The notes under the pieces are model-generated. The model was given only the letters and a program-made list of their open reading frames with translations, did no database searches and had not been told where the DNA came from. From contig NZ_JAAMOX010000001.1 of the NCBI RefSeq assembly GCF_011758565.1, forward strand, positions 1 through 64,000: a DNA stretch of 64,000 nucleotides. The letters are read 5' to 3'. Source of the DNA: Lysinibacter cavernae (lineage in GTDB: Bacteria > Actinomycetota > Actinomycetes > Actinomycetales > Microbacteriaceae). A program made the position numbers and the translations under genes. This document shows, one piece after another, positions 37,431 to 46,475 of the stretch (its first letter is position 1; each line of letters opens with the position of its first letter).

Positions 37431-37460
37431 TTGGTGAGTGAGTGCTCACTCATTTATGAT
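37431..37460 (+). promoter_or_regulatory. TetR promoter with operator between -35 and -10
   Basis: TTGGTG (37431-37436), 18-bp spacer, TATGAT (37455-37460). Between and overlapping them is the palindrome TGAGTGAG-TG-CTCACTCA (37435-37452), 8-bp arms. A repressor bound here would exclude RNA polymerase; autoregulation by the adjacent TetR protein is the obvious inference. Confidence 0.75.
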
Positions 37461-37466
37461 TGGGTG

Positions 37467-38153
37467 GTGCACGAACCTGAACAACCAGTGATGGCGGCCA
37501 ACGACAACGGCCCATCACGCCGCGCCCAACCGTTAGCCCCCGATGATCGCAAAGCGATGATTATCGACGCCGTGACTCCGCTCGTTCTTGAGCAAGGCTC
37601 TTCGGTTACCTCAAAGCAACTAGCTGAGGCGGCTGGCCTTGCAGAGGGAACCATCTTCCGGGCCTTCGGGGACAAGCAGACCCTGCTCACCGCGGTGTTC
37701 GAACGCTATCTCGATCCCGAGCCGATGCGCAAAGAACTCCGTAGTATCGACCCGGCTGAGTCTCTTGAAATCAAAGTGAGGCTCATCATCGAGATACTGC
37801 GAAACCGGTTCGGAAACATCTTCAGGATCAGGGCAGCCATCGAGCAGCATTCGCAGCCGCATTTGGTATCGCAACGGGAGCATCTCAACCGCATTATTGC
37901 CGAGTTGCTCGAGCCTGATCTTGACCGGCTGCTCTGGTCGCGCGCCGCGGTGTCGCACCTCGTGCGGATGCTGGCACTCGCCTCGGCAATCCCTCGCCTC
38001 AACGAGGGATACGAACTGAGTTCAGACGAACTTGCCTCGATGGTGCTCTACGGTATCGTCGGCTCTCCTCCTGAACCGCACCCTTCACCTCAGACGCCAT
38101 CATCGCACTCCCAAATCTCACCCTCAACACTCAAGGAACACCATGCTGCTTAG
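37467..38153 (+). CDS. TetR-family transcriptional regulator of the second ABC exporter
   Basis: TetR regulators repress exporter genes until a ligand binds. Residues about 30-75 form the helix-turn-helix (MIIDAVTPLVLEQGSSVTS, AAGLAEGTIFRAFGDKQTLL). The C-terminal ligand domain is variable, with a Ser/Pro/His-rich tail. The start is uncertain: GTG at 37467 lies 6 nt after TATGAT and suits a leaderless message; an ATG at 37491 is the alternative; earlier starts fall in the operator. The gene overlaps the downstream exporter gene by 11 bp, so they are cotranscribed and the exporter is very likely its target. Confidence 0.88.
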   Translation: MHEPEQPVMAANDNGPSRRAQPLAPDDRKAMIIDAVTPLVLEQGSSVTSKQLAEAAGLAEGTIFRAFGDKQTLLTAVFERYLDPEPMRKELRSIDPAESLEIKVRLIIEILRNRFGNIFRIRAAIEQHSQPHLVSQREHLNRIIAELLEPDLDRLLWSRAAVSHLVRMLALASAIPRLNEGYELSSDELASMVLYGIVGSPPEPHPSPQTPSSHSQISPSTLKEHHAA

Positions 38154-39876
38154 ACTTCTCGGCCGTTATCTGCGGCCGCACTGGCCCTTGTTGGTTGGGG
38201 TCGTGTTTTTCCAACTTGCGCAGTCAATTGCTTCGCTCTACCTGCCAACGCTCAACGCTGACATCATCGATAACGGCGTTGCGAAGGGCGACACGGGGTA
38301 CATCATGTCGACCGGGGCGATCATGCTTGGCATCACGGTGCTGCAGGTGGCGTGCTCGATTGCCGCAGTGTACTTCGGTGCAAAAGCCGCCATGCTTGTC
38401 GGCCGCGACCTGCGGGCCGCGCTCTTCGAACGAGTTGGCGAATTCTCCGAACGGGAGGTTTCGCTCTTTGGAGCGCCGTCTCTCATTACACGAAACACGA
38501 ACGACGTGCAGCAGGTACAGATGCTCGTGCTCATGACCTGCACGCTGCTTGTCTCAGCGCCCATCCTTGCGGTCGGTGGCATCGTTATGGCGATGCAGCA
38601 AGATCTGGAGCTGTCGTGGCTCATCGCGGTGAGCGTTCCGGTGCTGCTCCTGTCGATCGGTGCCATCGTGATCAAGATGGTGCCGCTGTTCCGACTCATG
38701 CAGGCTCGCATCGACAACGTCAACCGGGTGCTTCGTGAGCAACTCACCGGTATCCGTGTCATCCGCGCGTTCGTTCGCGAAGACATTGAAGAAAAGCGTT
38801 TCGGCGTCGCAAACGAAGAGGTCACAGATACCGCGCTGCGCGCCGGACGGCTGTTCGCGCTGATGTTCCCGATTGTCATGCTGGTACTCAACGTTTCGAG
38901 CGTCGCCGTCATCTGGTTTGGTGGCTTCCGTATCGAAGACGGGTCCATGCAAATCGGCACCTTGACCGCATTCTTGACCTACCTCATGCAGATTCTGATG
39001 GCGGTCATGATGGCAACCTTCATGGCTGTAATGGTGCCGAGGGCTGCTGTCTGCGCCGACCGCATCGGCGAGGTGCTTGACACCGAATCTAGCGTTCGCC
39101 CCCCAGAGCATCCGGTTGCCGTCGCACGACGCGACGGCCTTGTTGAACTGACGGGAGTCGGCTTCACCTACCCAGGGGCGGAGCAGCCGGTCCTGAGCGA
39201 TATCTCGTTCACCGCGCTGCCGGGTCAGACCACCGCCATTATTGGCAGCACTGGCTCGGGAAAAACCACGCTCGTCAACCTCCTGCCTCGCCTCTTTGAC
39301 GCCACAAGCGGCCTTGTGAGCATCGACGGGGTGAGCGTCTCTGATATGGACCCCGATATCCTCTGGTCCCGCATCGGACTTGTTCCCCAGAAACCGTACC
39401 TGTTCTCGGGAACCGTTGCCAGCAACCTCCGCTACGGTCGGCCAGAGGCCACCGACGACGAGCTCTGGGCAGCGCTTGAGATCGCGCAGGCGAAGCAGTT
39501 TGTGAGCGCAATGCCAGATGGCCTTGACTCCGAAATCGCGCAGGGCGGAACAAACGTTTCTGGTGGTCAGCGTCAGCGCCTCGCCATCGCGCGTGCCCTG
39601 GTGAAACAGTCAGAGATCTTCGTCTTCGACGACTCGTTTTCTGCGCTCGACCTCAAGACCGATGCAAACCTCCGAAACGCACTGAGCGAACAGCTCGGCG
39701 GGTCAACGTTCATCATCGTGGCACAGCGCGTTTCCACCATCGTCGGAGCCGACCAAATTATCGTGCTCGAAGACGGCCGCGTCGTCGGTAAGGGAACCCA
39801 CGACGAACTCCTTGAAACATCGCCAACCTACGCCGAGATTGTGTTGTCTCAGCTTGCAGCAGAGGAAACAGCATGA
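38143..39876 (+). CDS. ABC exporter half-transporter, degenerate-site subunit (pair 2)
   Basis: A paralogue of the 31.2-kb gene. The 577-residue protein begins MLLRLLGRYLRPHWPLL and shares the opening phrase YLPTLNADIIDNGVAKGDT. The nucleotide-binding domain has Walker A GSTGSGKTT, signature NVSGGQRQR, Walker B FVFDDSFSALD with Asp in place of the catalytic Glu, and VAQRVST with Gln in place of the switch His: the same two losses as in pair 1. ATG at 38143 follows AAGGA by 5 nt. It overlaps the TetR gene by 11 bp and its partner by an ATGA. Confidence 0.93.
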   Translation: MLLRLLGRYLRPHWPLLVGVVFFQLAQSIASLYLPTLNADIIDNGVAKGDTGYIMSTGAIMLGITVLQVACSIAAVYFGAKAAMLVGRDLRAALFERVGEFSEREVSLFGAPSLITRNTNDVQQVQMLVLMTCTLLVSAPILAVGGIVMAMQQDLELSWLIAVSVPVLLLSIGAIVIKMVPLFRLMQARIDNVNRVLREQLTGIRVIRAFVREDIEEKRFGVANEEVTDTALRAGRLFALMFPIVMLVLNVSSVAVIWFGGFRIEDGSMQIGTLTAFLTYLMQILMAVMMATFMAVMVPRAAVCADRIGEVLDTESSVRPPEHPVAVARRDGLVELTGVGFTYPGAEQPVLSDISFTALPGQTTAIIGSTGSGKTTLVNLLPRLFDATSGLVSIDGVSVSDMDPDILWSRIGLVPQKPYLFSGTVASNLRYGRPEATDDELWAALEIAQAKQFVSAMPDGLDSEIAQGGTNVSGGQRQRLAIARALVKQSEIFVFDDSFSALDLKTDANLRNALSEQLGGSTFIIVAQRVSTIVGADQIIVLEDGRVVGKGTHDELLETSPTYAEIVLSQLAAEETA

Positions 39877-41852
39877 GCGACAAAGATACACCCACCGCAC
39901 CAGCAGGGGAGCGCAGGGGGCCTGGCGGCCCAGGCGGAGGCCACGGTCCTGGCGGCGGAATGGCGCCGGTCCAGAAAGCGATGAACTTTGGGCCGAGCGC
40001 TCGGCGGCTCATGAGACGCCTTGCCCCGGAACAATTCAAGGTATGGCTTGTTGCGCTCCTTGCCGCAGCAAGCGTTGTTCTCGCGGTACTCGGTCCAAAG
40101 ATGCTCGGTCAAGGCATCAACCTGGTATTTGCGGGAGTCGTCTCAAAATCGCTGCCCGCCGGCATCACCCAAGAGCAGGCGATCGCGGGGCTCAGAGCAT
40201 CCGGCAACGACCAGCAAGCCGACATGATCAGCGGCATGACCCTGAACCCGGGACACGGCATCGACTTTGGTGCGCTTGGACGGGTCCTTGTCATCGTGCT
40301 TGCCCTGTACATCCTCTCGTCCGTATTCGGATGGCTGCAGGCCTACGTGCTCAACGGCGTGGTCCAGCGCACTGTGTATCGCTTGCGCGAAGACGTTGAG
40401 TTGAAAATCAATCGACTGCCACTCAGCTACTTCGACAAGATGCAGCGCGGAGAACTGCTCAGCCGTGTCACCAACGATATTGACAACATTTCGCAGAGTC
40501 TTCAGCAAACGCTGAGCCAATTGCTCACCTCCTTGCTCACCGTCATCGGCGTTATCGTCATGATGTTTGTTGTTTCGCCGCTGCTCGCAGGAATCGCGCT
40601 TGTGACAATTCCGTTGACCATCCTCATCACGGTGGTCATCGCGAAACGGTCGCAGAAGCTCTTTGTTGCCCAGTGGAAGCACACAGGAGAGCTCAACGGG
40701 CAGATCGAGGAGGCGTTTACCGGGCACGCCCTCGTGAAGGTCTTCGGTCGCCACCGCGAGGTCGAAGAGACGTTCCGCAAGAAGAACCAAGAGATGTACA
40801 CGGCATCATTTGGGGCGCAGTTTGTGTCGGGCATCATCATGCCCGCAATGATGTTTGTTGGCAACCTCATGTACGTGGTCATTGCGGTTGTTGGTGGCCT
40901 CCAGGTTGCCGCAGGGGCGATGCAGCTTGGTGATGTCACCGCCTTCATTCAGTACTCACGGCAGTTCACCCAGCCGCTCACCCAGCTTGGCTCGATGGCA
41001 AACCTCCTGCAGTCTGGCGTGGCCTCGGCCGAGCGCGTCTTTGAACTGCTCGACGCCGACGAGCAGAGCCCCGACCCTCAGCCGGCAAAATCGCCTCAGG
41101 AGTCACGCGGGCGCTTGGTCTTTGAGGATGTTTCGTTCCGCTACGTCCCAGACAAGCCGCTTATCGACAACCTGTCACTCGTCGCGGAACCTGGCCAGAC
41201 CATCGCAATTGTTGGCCCGACCGGCGCCGGCAAAACCACCCTCGTTAATCTCATGATGCGGTTCTACGAGATCGATGCCGGCCGCATCACGCTCGATGGT
41301 GTCGACATCAACGATATGACCCGCCACGACCTCCGCAGTCGTACGGGAATGGTGTTGCAAGACACCTGGCTGTTCAGCGGCACCATCCGTGAGAATATTG
41401 CCTACGGTCGACCCGACGCGACCGAATCCGAGATCTTGGCCGCGGCGAAGGCGACCTACGTTGATCGCTTTGTGCACTCGCTGCCCGACGGCTACGACAC
41501 CGTGCTCGATGATGAAGGCTCCAACGTCAGCGCTGGTGAGAAACAGCTGCTCACGATCGCAAGGGCCTTCCTCGCTCAGCCAAACGTGCTGATCCTCGAC
41601 GAGGCCACCTCGTCGGTTGATACCCGCACCGAGTTGCTGGTTCAGCAGGCGATGAAGGCGCTTCGTGCAGACCGTACATCGTTTGTGATTGCGCACCGGT
41701 TGTCAACGATCCGCGATGCCGACCTCATCCTTGTGATGGAATCAGGCAATATCGTCGAGCAAGGAAACCACAACGAACTGCTCGCGCAGGGCGGTGCCTA
41801 CTACTCGCTCTACAACGCGCAGTTTGCCGGAGCAGCGGTCGACGAAGCGTAA
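39873..41852 (+). CDS. ABC exporter half-transporter, catalytic-site subunit (pair 2)
   Basis: Partner of the preceding gene, coupled by an ATGA overlap. The 659-residue protein has a Gly/Pro-rich cytoplasmic N-terminus (RRGPGGPGGGHGPGGG), six membrane helices with an external insert of about 50 residues after the first (LVFAGVVSKSLPAG to GIDFGALGR), and a nucleotide-binding domain with Walker A GPTGAGKTT, signature NVSAGEKQL, Walker B LILDEATSSVD and switch His in IAHRLST. It supplies the intact Walker site; the partner supplies the intact signature. The substrate is unknown; the adjacent TetR suggests an inducible efflux pump. Confidence 0.93.
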   Translation: MSDKDTPTAPAGERRGPGGPGGGHGPGGGMAPVQKAMNFGPSARRLMRRLAPEQFKVWLVALLAAASVVLAVLGPKMLGQGINLVFAGVVSKSLPAGITQEQAIAGLRASGNDQQADMISGMTLNPGHGIDFGALGRVLVIVLALYILSSVFGWLQAYVLNGVVQRTVYRLREDVELKINRLPLSYFDKMQRGELLSRVTNDIDNISQSLQQTLSQLLTSLLTVIGVIVMMFVVSPLLAGIALVTIPLTILITVVIAKRSQKLFVAQWKHTGELNGQIEEAFTGHALVKVFGRHREVEETFRKKNQEMYTASFGAQFVSGIIMPAMMFVGNLMYVVIAVVGGLQVAAGAMQLGDVTAFIQYSRQFTQPLTQLGSMANLLQSGVASAERVFELLDADEQSPDPQPAKSPQESRGRLVFEDVSFRYVPDKPLIDNLSLVAEPGQTIAIVGPTGAGKTTLVNLMMRFYEIDAGRITLDGVDINDMTRHDLRSRTGMVLQDTWLFSGTIRENIAYGRPDATESEILAAAKATYVDRFVHSLPDGYDTVLDDEGSNVSAGEKQLLTIARAFLAQPNVLILDEATSSVDTRTELLVQQAMKALRADRTSFVIAHRLSTIRDADLILVMESGNIVEQGNHNELLAQGGAYYSLYNAQFAGAAVDEA

Positions 41853-41856
41853 ACGA

Positions 41857-41880
41857 GTCCGGTGCCTTCGGGCACCGGAC
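41857..41880. terminator. UUCG-capped hairpin after exporter pair 2
   Basis: Perfect 10-bp stem (41857-41866 with 41871-41880) with a TTCG loop, between convergent genes; no U-tract. Confidence 0.75.
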
Positions 41881-41892
41881 ACCGCGCAGGGG

Positions 41893-42258
41893 CTACGAGA
41901 TGCCGACGGCCCTTCGGGCGTTGATCGTCTTGACCTGCGAACGAAGCGTGAACAGGTCAACGATCGTGCCGATGCCAAAGAGCCCACCGGTGAGCAGCCA
42001 CAAGATGCCCCTACCAATTTTGCCAATGTAGAAGTGCTGCAGGCCGCAGATCGCGACGAGCGACGGAATCATGAGCAGGTACGCGATCGCGATATCCTTT
42101 GGCGGCAACGCGCTCTGATACATATAAAACGCCGACTGTTGGCCGTGCGTTGGCACCCCGTAGCCTGGCTCGCCGAACTGGGGCTGAGTCGGCAGGCCCT
42201 GCTGGATGCCCGTTGCCTCGTAACCGGGCAGGGGAGACTGAACTGTGTGTTTCGACAT
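41893..42258 (-). CDS. TM2 domain protein
   Basis: The 121-residue protein has a Gln/Pro/Tyr-rich N-terminus (about 1-50) and a C-terminal TM2 domain: two helices around IAYLLMIPSLVAICGLQHFYIGK and GILWLLTGGLFGIGTIVDLF, with the GLQHFYIGK...GxGTIVD pattern typical of the family. The function of bacterial TM2 proteins is poorly known. AAAGG lies 6 nt before the ATG. The asparaginase gene is 21 bp upstream on the same strand. Confidence 0.88.
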   Translation of the reverse strand: MSKHTVQSPLPGYEATGIQQGLPTQPQFGEPGYGVPTHGQQSAFYMYQSALPPKDIAIAYLLMIPSLVAICGLQHFYIGKIGRGILWLLTGGLFGIGTIVDLFTLRSQVKTINARRAVGIS

Positions 42259-42279
42259 GAAAAACCTTTGAACGTGTGA

Positions 42280-43275
42280 CTAGGAAATGGTGGCGCGAAC
42301 TTCGCCAACCACTTCAGATCCACCTGTGATTGCAAGGCCAAGCTGGGGCAACACCCGGTCGACGGCCCCGCGGGCAAGCGCCCCGGTTTCGACAAGCAGC
42401 TCAAGGGATGCCACGGTGGCGGCGCGCAGATTGCCATCAAGAACTTTGAGTGCGACTGAGGTGCCATTTGGTGCACCCATAATCATCACTCCTTCTGCGC
42501 CGAACTTGGCAAACACGCCGAGCTCGTTGATGACGACGGTGTTGGGGCGGCCTTGGCCGTCAAGAATCCAGCCGTGCGCGAGCGCGTTTTTGTAGAGCTC
42601 TGCGGCAAGGCGGTGCAGTGGGAACGGCGATGTTGTCGACGACGTGATGAGGCGCCTTGTGGCGCGGGCGAGGCCAACAATGGTAACCGCGAAGACGGGC
42701 GCGCCGCATCCGTCTACGCCCGTGACCGAGATTTTTTCGCCGGTGAACCGCTGCACGGTGTCTTTGATGTGCAGCTGCAACGGATGGGTTGGCTCGAGGT
42801 AGGTCTCGATGGGCCAGTCGTTCACCACGCAGGCCAGCAGCATTGCAGCGTGCTTGCCAGAGCAGTTCATAAACATTGGGCTTGGCTCAAGGCCCTCGCG
42901 AAGGACCTCGCTGCGTGCCGCACGGTCGGCGGGAATATCGGCAGGGCACTGCAGCGCAGAGGCATCGAGGTCGGCAAGGTTGAGAATCTGCTGCACGAGC
43001 GCGAGGTGGTCTGCTGTGCCGGAGTGGCTGGCCATCGCGATGACGGAGAGCTCTGGGAGCAGCTGGACGCCGCTGGTCATGACGGCAAGGGCCTGAAGCG
43101 GCTTGAGGCATGAGCGCGGGTAAATGAGGGCTCGCGGGTTGCCAAGCTCGCGGAGGATCTCTCCGTCGGCATCTAACACCACGGCTGATCCGGCGTGGCG
43201 GGACTCCACAAAACCGCTGCGGGTTACCACTGCGAGTTGTGCGGCGTCACTCAGGCTAAACGTCTCGTTATTCAT
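42280..43275 (-). CDS. Asparaginase (L-asparaginase II / AnsA-II-like family)
   Basis: The 331-residue protein fits the family found in Rhizobium and actinobacteria that hydrolyses asparagine to aspartate and ammonia. Blocks seen: VTRSGFVESRHAGSAVV near the start, YPRSCLKPLQALA, MASHSGTADHLALV, NCSGKHAAMLLACV and VDGCGAPVFAV, with the conserved Ser-Lys and Cys residues of the family. There is no signal peptide, so it should be cytoplasmic. It is divergent from the OsmC-like gene, 77 bp between the starts. Confidence 0.88.
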   Translation of the reverse strand: MNNETFSLSDAAQLAVVTRSGFVESRHAGSAVVLDADGEILRELGNPRALIYPRSCLKPLQALAVMTSGVQLLPELSVIAMASHSGTADHLALVQQILNLADLDASALQCPADIPADRAARSEVLREGLEPSPMFMNCSGKHAAMLLACVVNDWPIETYLEPTHPLQLHIKDTVQRFTGEKISVTGVDGCGAPVFAVTIVGLARATRRLITSSTTSPFPLHRLAAELYKNALAHGWILDGQGRPNTVVINELGVFAKFGAEGVMIMGAPNGTSVALKVLDGNLRAATVASLELLVETGALARGAVDRVLPQLGLAITGGSEVVGEVRATIS

Positions 43276-43352
43276 CGGGTACGAGCCTACCCGCTCCGAC
43301 GCGTTCTCGCCGGTCTTGGGGCATCGAGCGTCGCCGCGAGTACGATGGCCGT

Positions 43353-43850
43353 ATGGGTAACGCGCTTGGTAGGGACCACCAGTACGCCGTCACTGTCGAA
43401 TGGCAGGGAAACCTTGGCAGCGGCACGAGCGGCTACCGCGAGTACAGCCGCGAGCACACGGTGTTTGCCGAGGGAAAACATCCCATCGAGGGCTCCGCCG
43501 ATAAGCCGTTCAGGGGTGATCCCGGTCGCTGGAACCCTGAGGAGATGCTGCTGGCTGCTCTCGCCCAGTGTCACATGATGTCCTACCTCCACGTCGCGGT
43601 TGAGTCTGGCGTTGTCGTTGTTGAATATACGGATGCAGCGACGGGCAGCATGCGACTCGACGGGCATGGGGGAGGCGCGTTCAGCGAGGCGGTCCTTCAC
43701 CCCGTGGTGACGGTCAAAGACGCAGCGATGGTGGATGCCGCGCTTGCCGCGCACCGTCGGGCCAGAGAACTCTGCTTTATCGCGAACTCGGTCAACTTTC
43801 CTGTTCATCATGTTCCCGTTGTGCAGGTCGAAGCCGACCTTCCCGACTAG
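43353..43850 (+). CDS. OsmC family peroxiredoxin-like protein
   Basis: OsmC/Ohr proteins reduce organic hydroperoxides with two cysteines. Both are here: MLLAALAQCHMMSYLH and RARELCFIANSVNFPV. The rest of the 165-residue fold (REHTVFAEGKHPIEGSADKPFRGDP, RWNPEEMLLAALA) matches the OsmC-like subfamily. The ATG has no Shine-Dalgarno sequence but TACGAT (43341-43346) lies 6 nt upstream, fitting a leaderless start. An imperfect palindrome follows the gene. Confidence 0.88.
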   Translation: MGNALGRDHQYAVTVEWQGNLGSGTSGYREYSREHTVFAEGKHPIEGSADKPFRGDPGRWNPEEMLLAALAQCHMMSYLHVAVESGVVVVEYTDAATGSMRLDGHGGGAFSEAVLHPVVTVKDAAMVDAALAAHRRARELCFIANSVNFPVHHVPVVQVEADLPD

Positions 43851-43868
43851 CGAAGCCCTCGCCGCAAC

Positions 43869-43920
43869 AGTTGTCACACATCCACCTGGCCGAGCCCGGA
43901 AAGGTGCGTTTGCGACAACT
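43869..43920. repeat. Imperfect intergenic palindrome before metG
   Basis: Arms of 19 bp (43869-43887 and 43902-43920) match at about 15 positions. It starts 18 bp after the OsmC stop and may act as terminator. Confidence 0.6.
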
Positions 43921-43979
43921 CTGTTTGTGCGTCGCCGACTCGGCGTAACACTGGCCTGTTAGGCCGTAGGATAGAGAGT

Positions 43980-45572
43980 ATGTCCACCGGCTCGTCGTTC
44001 TTTATTACCACGCCCATTTTCTACGTTAATGACGTACCGCACATCGGTCATGCCTACACAGAGGTAGCTGCAGATGTGCTCGCTCGTTGGCACCGCCAGT
44101 CGGGTGATGACACCTGGCTGCTGACCGGAACCGATGAGCACGGTCAGAAGATCCTGCGCACGGCGACGGCAAATGGGGTCACCCCGAAGGAGTGGGCTGA
44201 CAAGCTCGTCAAGGAAGCCTGGCTTCCGCTACTCGAAACCATCGACGTGGCAAACGATGATTTTATTCGCACCACGGAAGACCGCCACGAGAAGAACGTG
44301 CAGAAGTTCCTGCAGACGCTCTACGACGCCGGCCACATCTATGCCGGTGAGTTTGAGGCGCTGTACTGCGTTGGCTGCGAAGAGTTCAAGCCAGAGAGCG
44401 AAATTGTGCTTGGCACCGGCGACTTTGAGGGCGTCAAGGTGTGCGCTATCCACTCGAAGCCGCTTGAGCTGTTGCAGGAGAAGAACTACTTCTTCCGCAT
44501 GAGCGACTTTCAGCAGCGTCTGCTCGACCTGTATGAGGAGCGTCCCGATTTTGTGCAGCCATCAAGTGCGCGCAACGAGGTTATTGCCTTCGTGCAGAGC
44601 GGTCTGAAAGACCTCTCCATCTCTCGTTCGAGCTTCGACTGGGGCATCCCGATTCCGTGGGACAACAGCCACGTCACCTACGTGTGGTTCGATGCGCTGC
44701 TCAACTACGTCACGGCCGTTGGCTATGGCGAGAACGACGAAGAGTTCAACCGTCGCTGGCCGGCAAACCACATCGTTGGCAAAGACATCCTTCGATTCCA
44801 CGCCGTCATCTGGCCAGCCATGCTTATGGCAGCTGGCCTTGAGGTTCCGAAGCACGTGTTTGGTCACGGCTGGTTGCTTGTTGGCGGCGAGAAGATGTCG
44901 AAGTCGAAACTCACCGGTATTGCCCCGAACGAGATCACCGATACGTTTGGCTCTGACGCATTCCGTTACTACTTCATGCGTGCCGTGAGCTTTGGGCAGG
45001 ACGGCTCGTTCAGCTGGGAAGATCTGCACGCTCGCTACCATGCTGAGCTCGCAAACGGCTTTGGCAACCTTGCCAGCCGCGTGCTCGCCATGAACTCGCG
45101 CTACTACGACGGCGTCACGCCTGCTCCGGGCGCGGTGACGGATGCCGAGATCGAGATCCAGCGCATCGTTGCCGAGGCCGCGAAGGCTGCGGATGCCGCT
45201 GTTGAGTCCTTCCACATTCACGAGGCGCTCGCCTCAATCTGGACCATCGTTGATGCCCTCAACGGGTACATCACCGAGCAGGAGCCGTGGGTGCTTGCCA
45301 AGAGCGACGAGACCCGCGAACGCCTCGGAACCGTGCTGTACACGGCAACCGAAGGGCTGCGCGCCCTTGCGGTATTGCTGTCGCCCGTCATCCCGTTGGC
45401 CACCGAGAAGCTGTGGGAGGCGCTGAACGCTGAAGCCGTGCTCGGCTCGCTGGCGAGCCAGAACCTTCGCGATGCCGGGACCTGGGGGCAGCTGCCGCCA
45501 GAGACTCCCGTGAGCGTGCTTGAGGCGCTGTTCCCGCGTATTGACGCTGATTCAACCGCTGCTACCGCGTAG
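43980..45572 (+). CDS. metG: Methionyl-tRNA synthetase
   Basis: MetRS charges initiator and elongator tRNA-Met. The 530-residue class I enzyme has HIGH as PHIGHAYTEV (His21-His24), the connective insert with CVGCEE (a single CxxC), and KMSKS at residues 305-309 in GGEKMSKSKLTG. It lacks a C-terminal tRNA-binding (EMAP) domain, usual for the short actinobacterial form. TAGGAT at 43967-43972 lies 7 nt before the ATG (leaderless pattern), with GAGAG also near. tatD begins 18 bp after the stop and rsmA overlaps tatD: a metG-tatD-rsmA operon. Confidence 0.98.
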   Translation: MSTGSSFFITTPIFYVNDVPHIGHAYTEVAADVLARWHRQSGDDTWLLTGTDEHGQKILRTATANGVTPKEWADKLVKEAWLPLLETIDVANDDFIRTTEDRHEKNVQKFLQTLYDAGHIYAGEFEALYCVGCEEFKPESEIVLGTGDFEGVKVCAIHSKPLELLQEKNYFFRMSDFQQRLLDLYEERPDFVQPSSARNEVIAFVQSGLKDLSISRSSFDWGIPIPWDNSHVTYVWFDALLNYVTAVGYGENDEEFNRRWPANHIVGKDILRFHAVIWPAMLMAAGLEVPKHVFGHGWLLVGGEKMSKSKLTGIAPNEITDTFGSDAFRYYFMRAVSFGQDGSFSWEDLHARYHAELANGFGNLASRVLAMNSRYYDGVTPAPGAVTDAEIEIQRIVAEAAKAADAAVESFHIHEALASIWTIVDALNGYITEQEPWVLAKSDETRERLGTVLYTATEGLRALAVLLSPVIPLATEKLWEALNAEAVLGSLASQNLRDAGTWGQLPPETPVSVLEALFPRIDADSTAATA

Positions 45573-45590
45573 GGCAGCCGAAGGCATCCG

Positions 45591-46475
45591 ATGAGTGAAG
45601 CGAAACCCATTAGGGCCCGCGAAAAGACCGAGGGGCGCGATCTCACGTACCCACCACTGCCGGAACCGCTTGAGGTTCCGGTCTACGATAACCACACGCA
45701 CCTCGAAATCGAGGATGGCGAGTCGGGGCTCGACGCGTACGAGCAGCTTGACCTTGCCGAGCGTGTTGGCGTCCGCGGTGTTGTGCAGGTTGGTACCGAT
45801 CTTGCGACAAGCCGTTGGTCTGCGGCGCTTGCTGCCAAGGATCCGCGCGTGCTTGCCGCGGTAGCGCTGCACCCAAATGAGGCACCCCGCCTTGCGGAGC
45901 GTGGCCTGCTTGACGAGCATCTTGCCGGGATTGACGAGCTTGGTTCGCAGCCAAGGGTGCGCGCGGTAGGCGAGACAGGCCTCGACTTTTTCCGAACGGG
46001 TGAAGACGGCCGGGCGAGTCAGCTCGAATCGTTTGAGGCCCATATCGAAATCGCGAAGCGACACGGCATCGCGCTGCAAATTCACGACCGGGATGCCCAC
46101 GAAGCGGTTGTTGACACGCTGCTTCGGGTTGGCGCTCCTGAGCGAACAGTGTTTCACTGCTATTCCGGCGACGAGCAACTTGCCTCGATCTGCGCCGAGC
46201 ACGGCTGGTTCATGTCGTTCGCCGGAACCGTCACGTTTAAGAGCGCGACAAATTTGCGTTCGTCGCTGCGTGTAGCTCCTCGGTCGCTCATCATGGTTGA
46301 GACTGACGCTCCCTTCCTGACGCCTATGCCGTATCGTGGCCGACCAAACTCGGCATATCTCATCCCGAACACGCTTCGTTATATGGCGATGGTGCTTGAC
46401 GCCGACCTCAATACGCTCAGCGAGCAGATCGCCTACAACACCGAGCAGGTCTACGGAAGCTGGGACAGCAAATGA
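45591..46475 (+). CDS. tatD: TatD family metal-dependent DNase
   Basis: TatD proteins are TIM-barrel metal hydrolases with 3'-5' DNase activity. The first metal motif is DNHTHLE (His35, His37). Others are GETGLDFFR, QIHDRDAHEAVV, VFHCYSGDE, and the late LIMVETDAPFLTPMPYRGRPN with the metal-binding Asp. At 294 residues it is slightly longer than usual because of an N-terminal extension (about 30 residues, REKTEGRDLTYPPLPEPLEV). It sits between metG and rsmA; the rsmA start overlaps its stop. Confidence 0.94.
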   Translation: MSEAKPIRAREKTEGRDLTYPPLPEPLEVPVYDNHTHLEIEDGESGLDAYEQLDLAERVGVRGVVQVGTDLATSRWSAALAAKDPRVLAAVALHPNEAPRLAERGLLDEHLAGIDELGSQPRVRAVGETGLDFFRTGEDGRASQLESFEAHIEIAKRHGIALQIHDRDAHEAVVDTLLRVGAPERTVFHCYSGDEQLASICAEHGWFMSFAGTVTFKSATNLRSSLRVAPRSLIMVETDAPFLTPMPYRGRPNSAYLIPNTLRYMAMVLDADLNTLSEQIAYNTEQVYGSWDSK

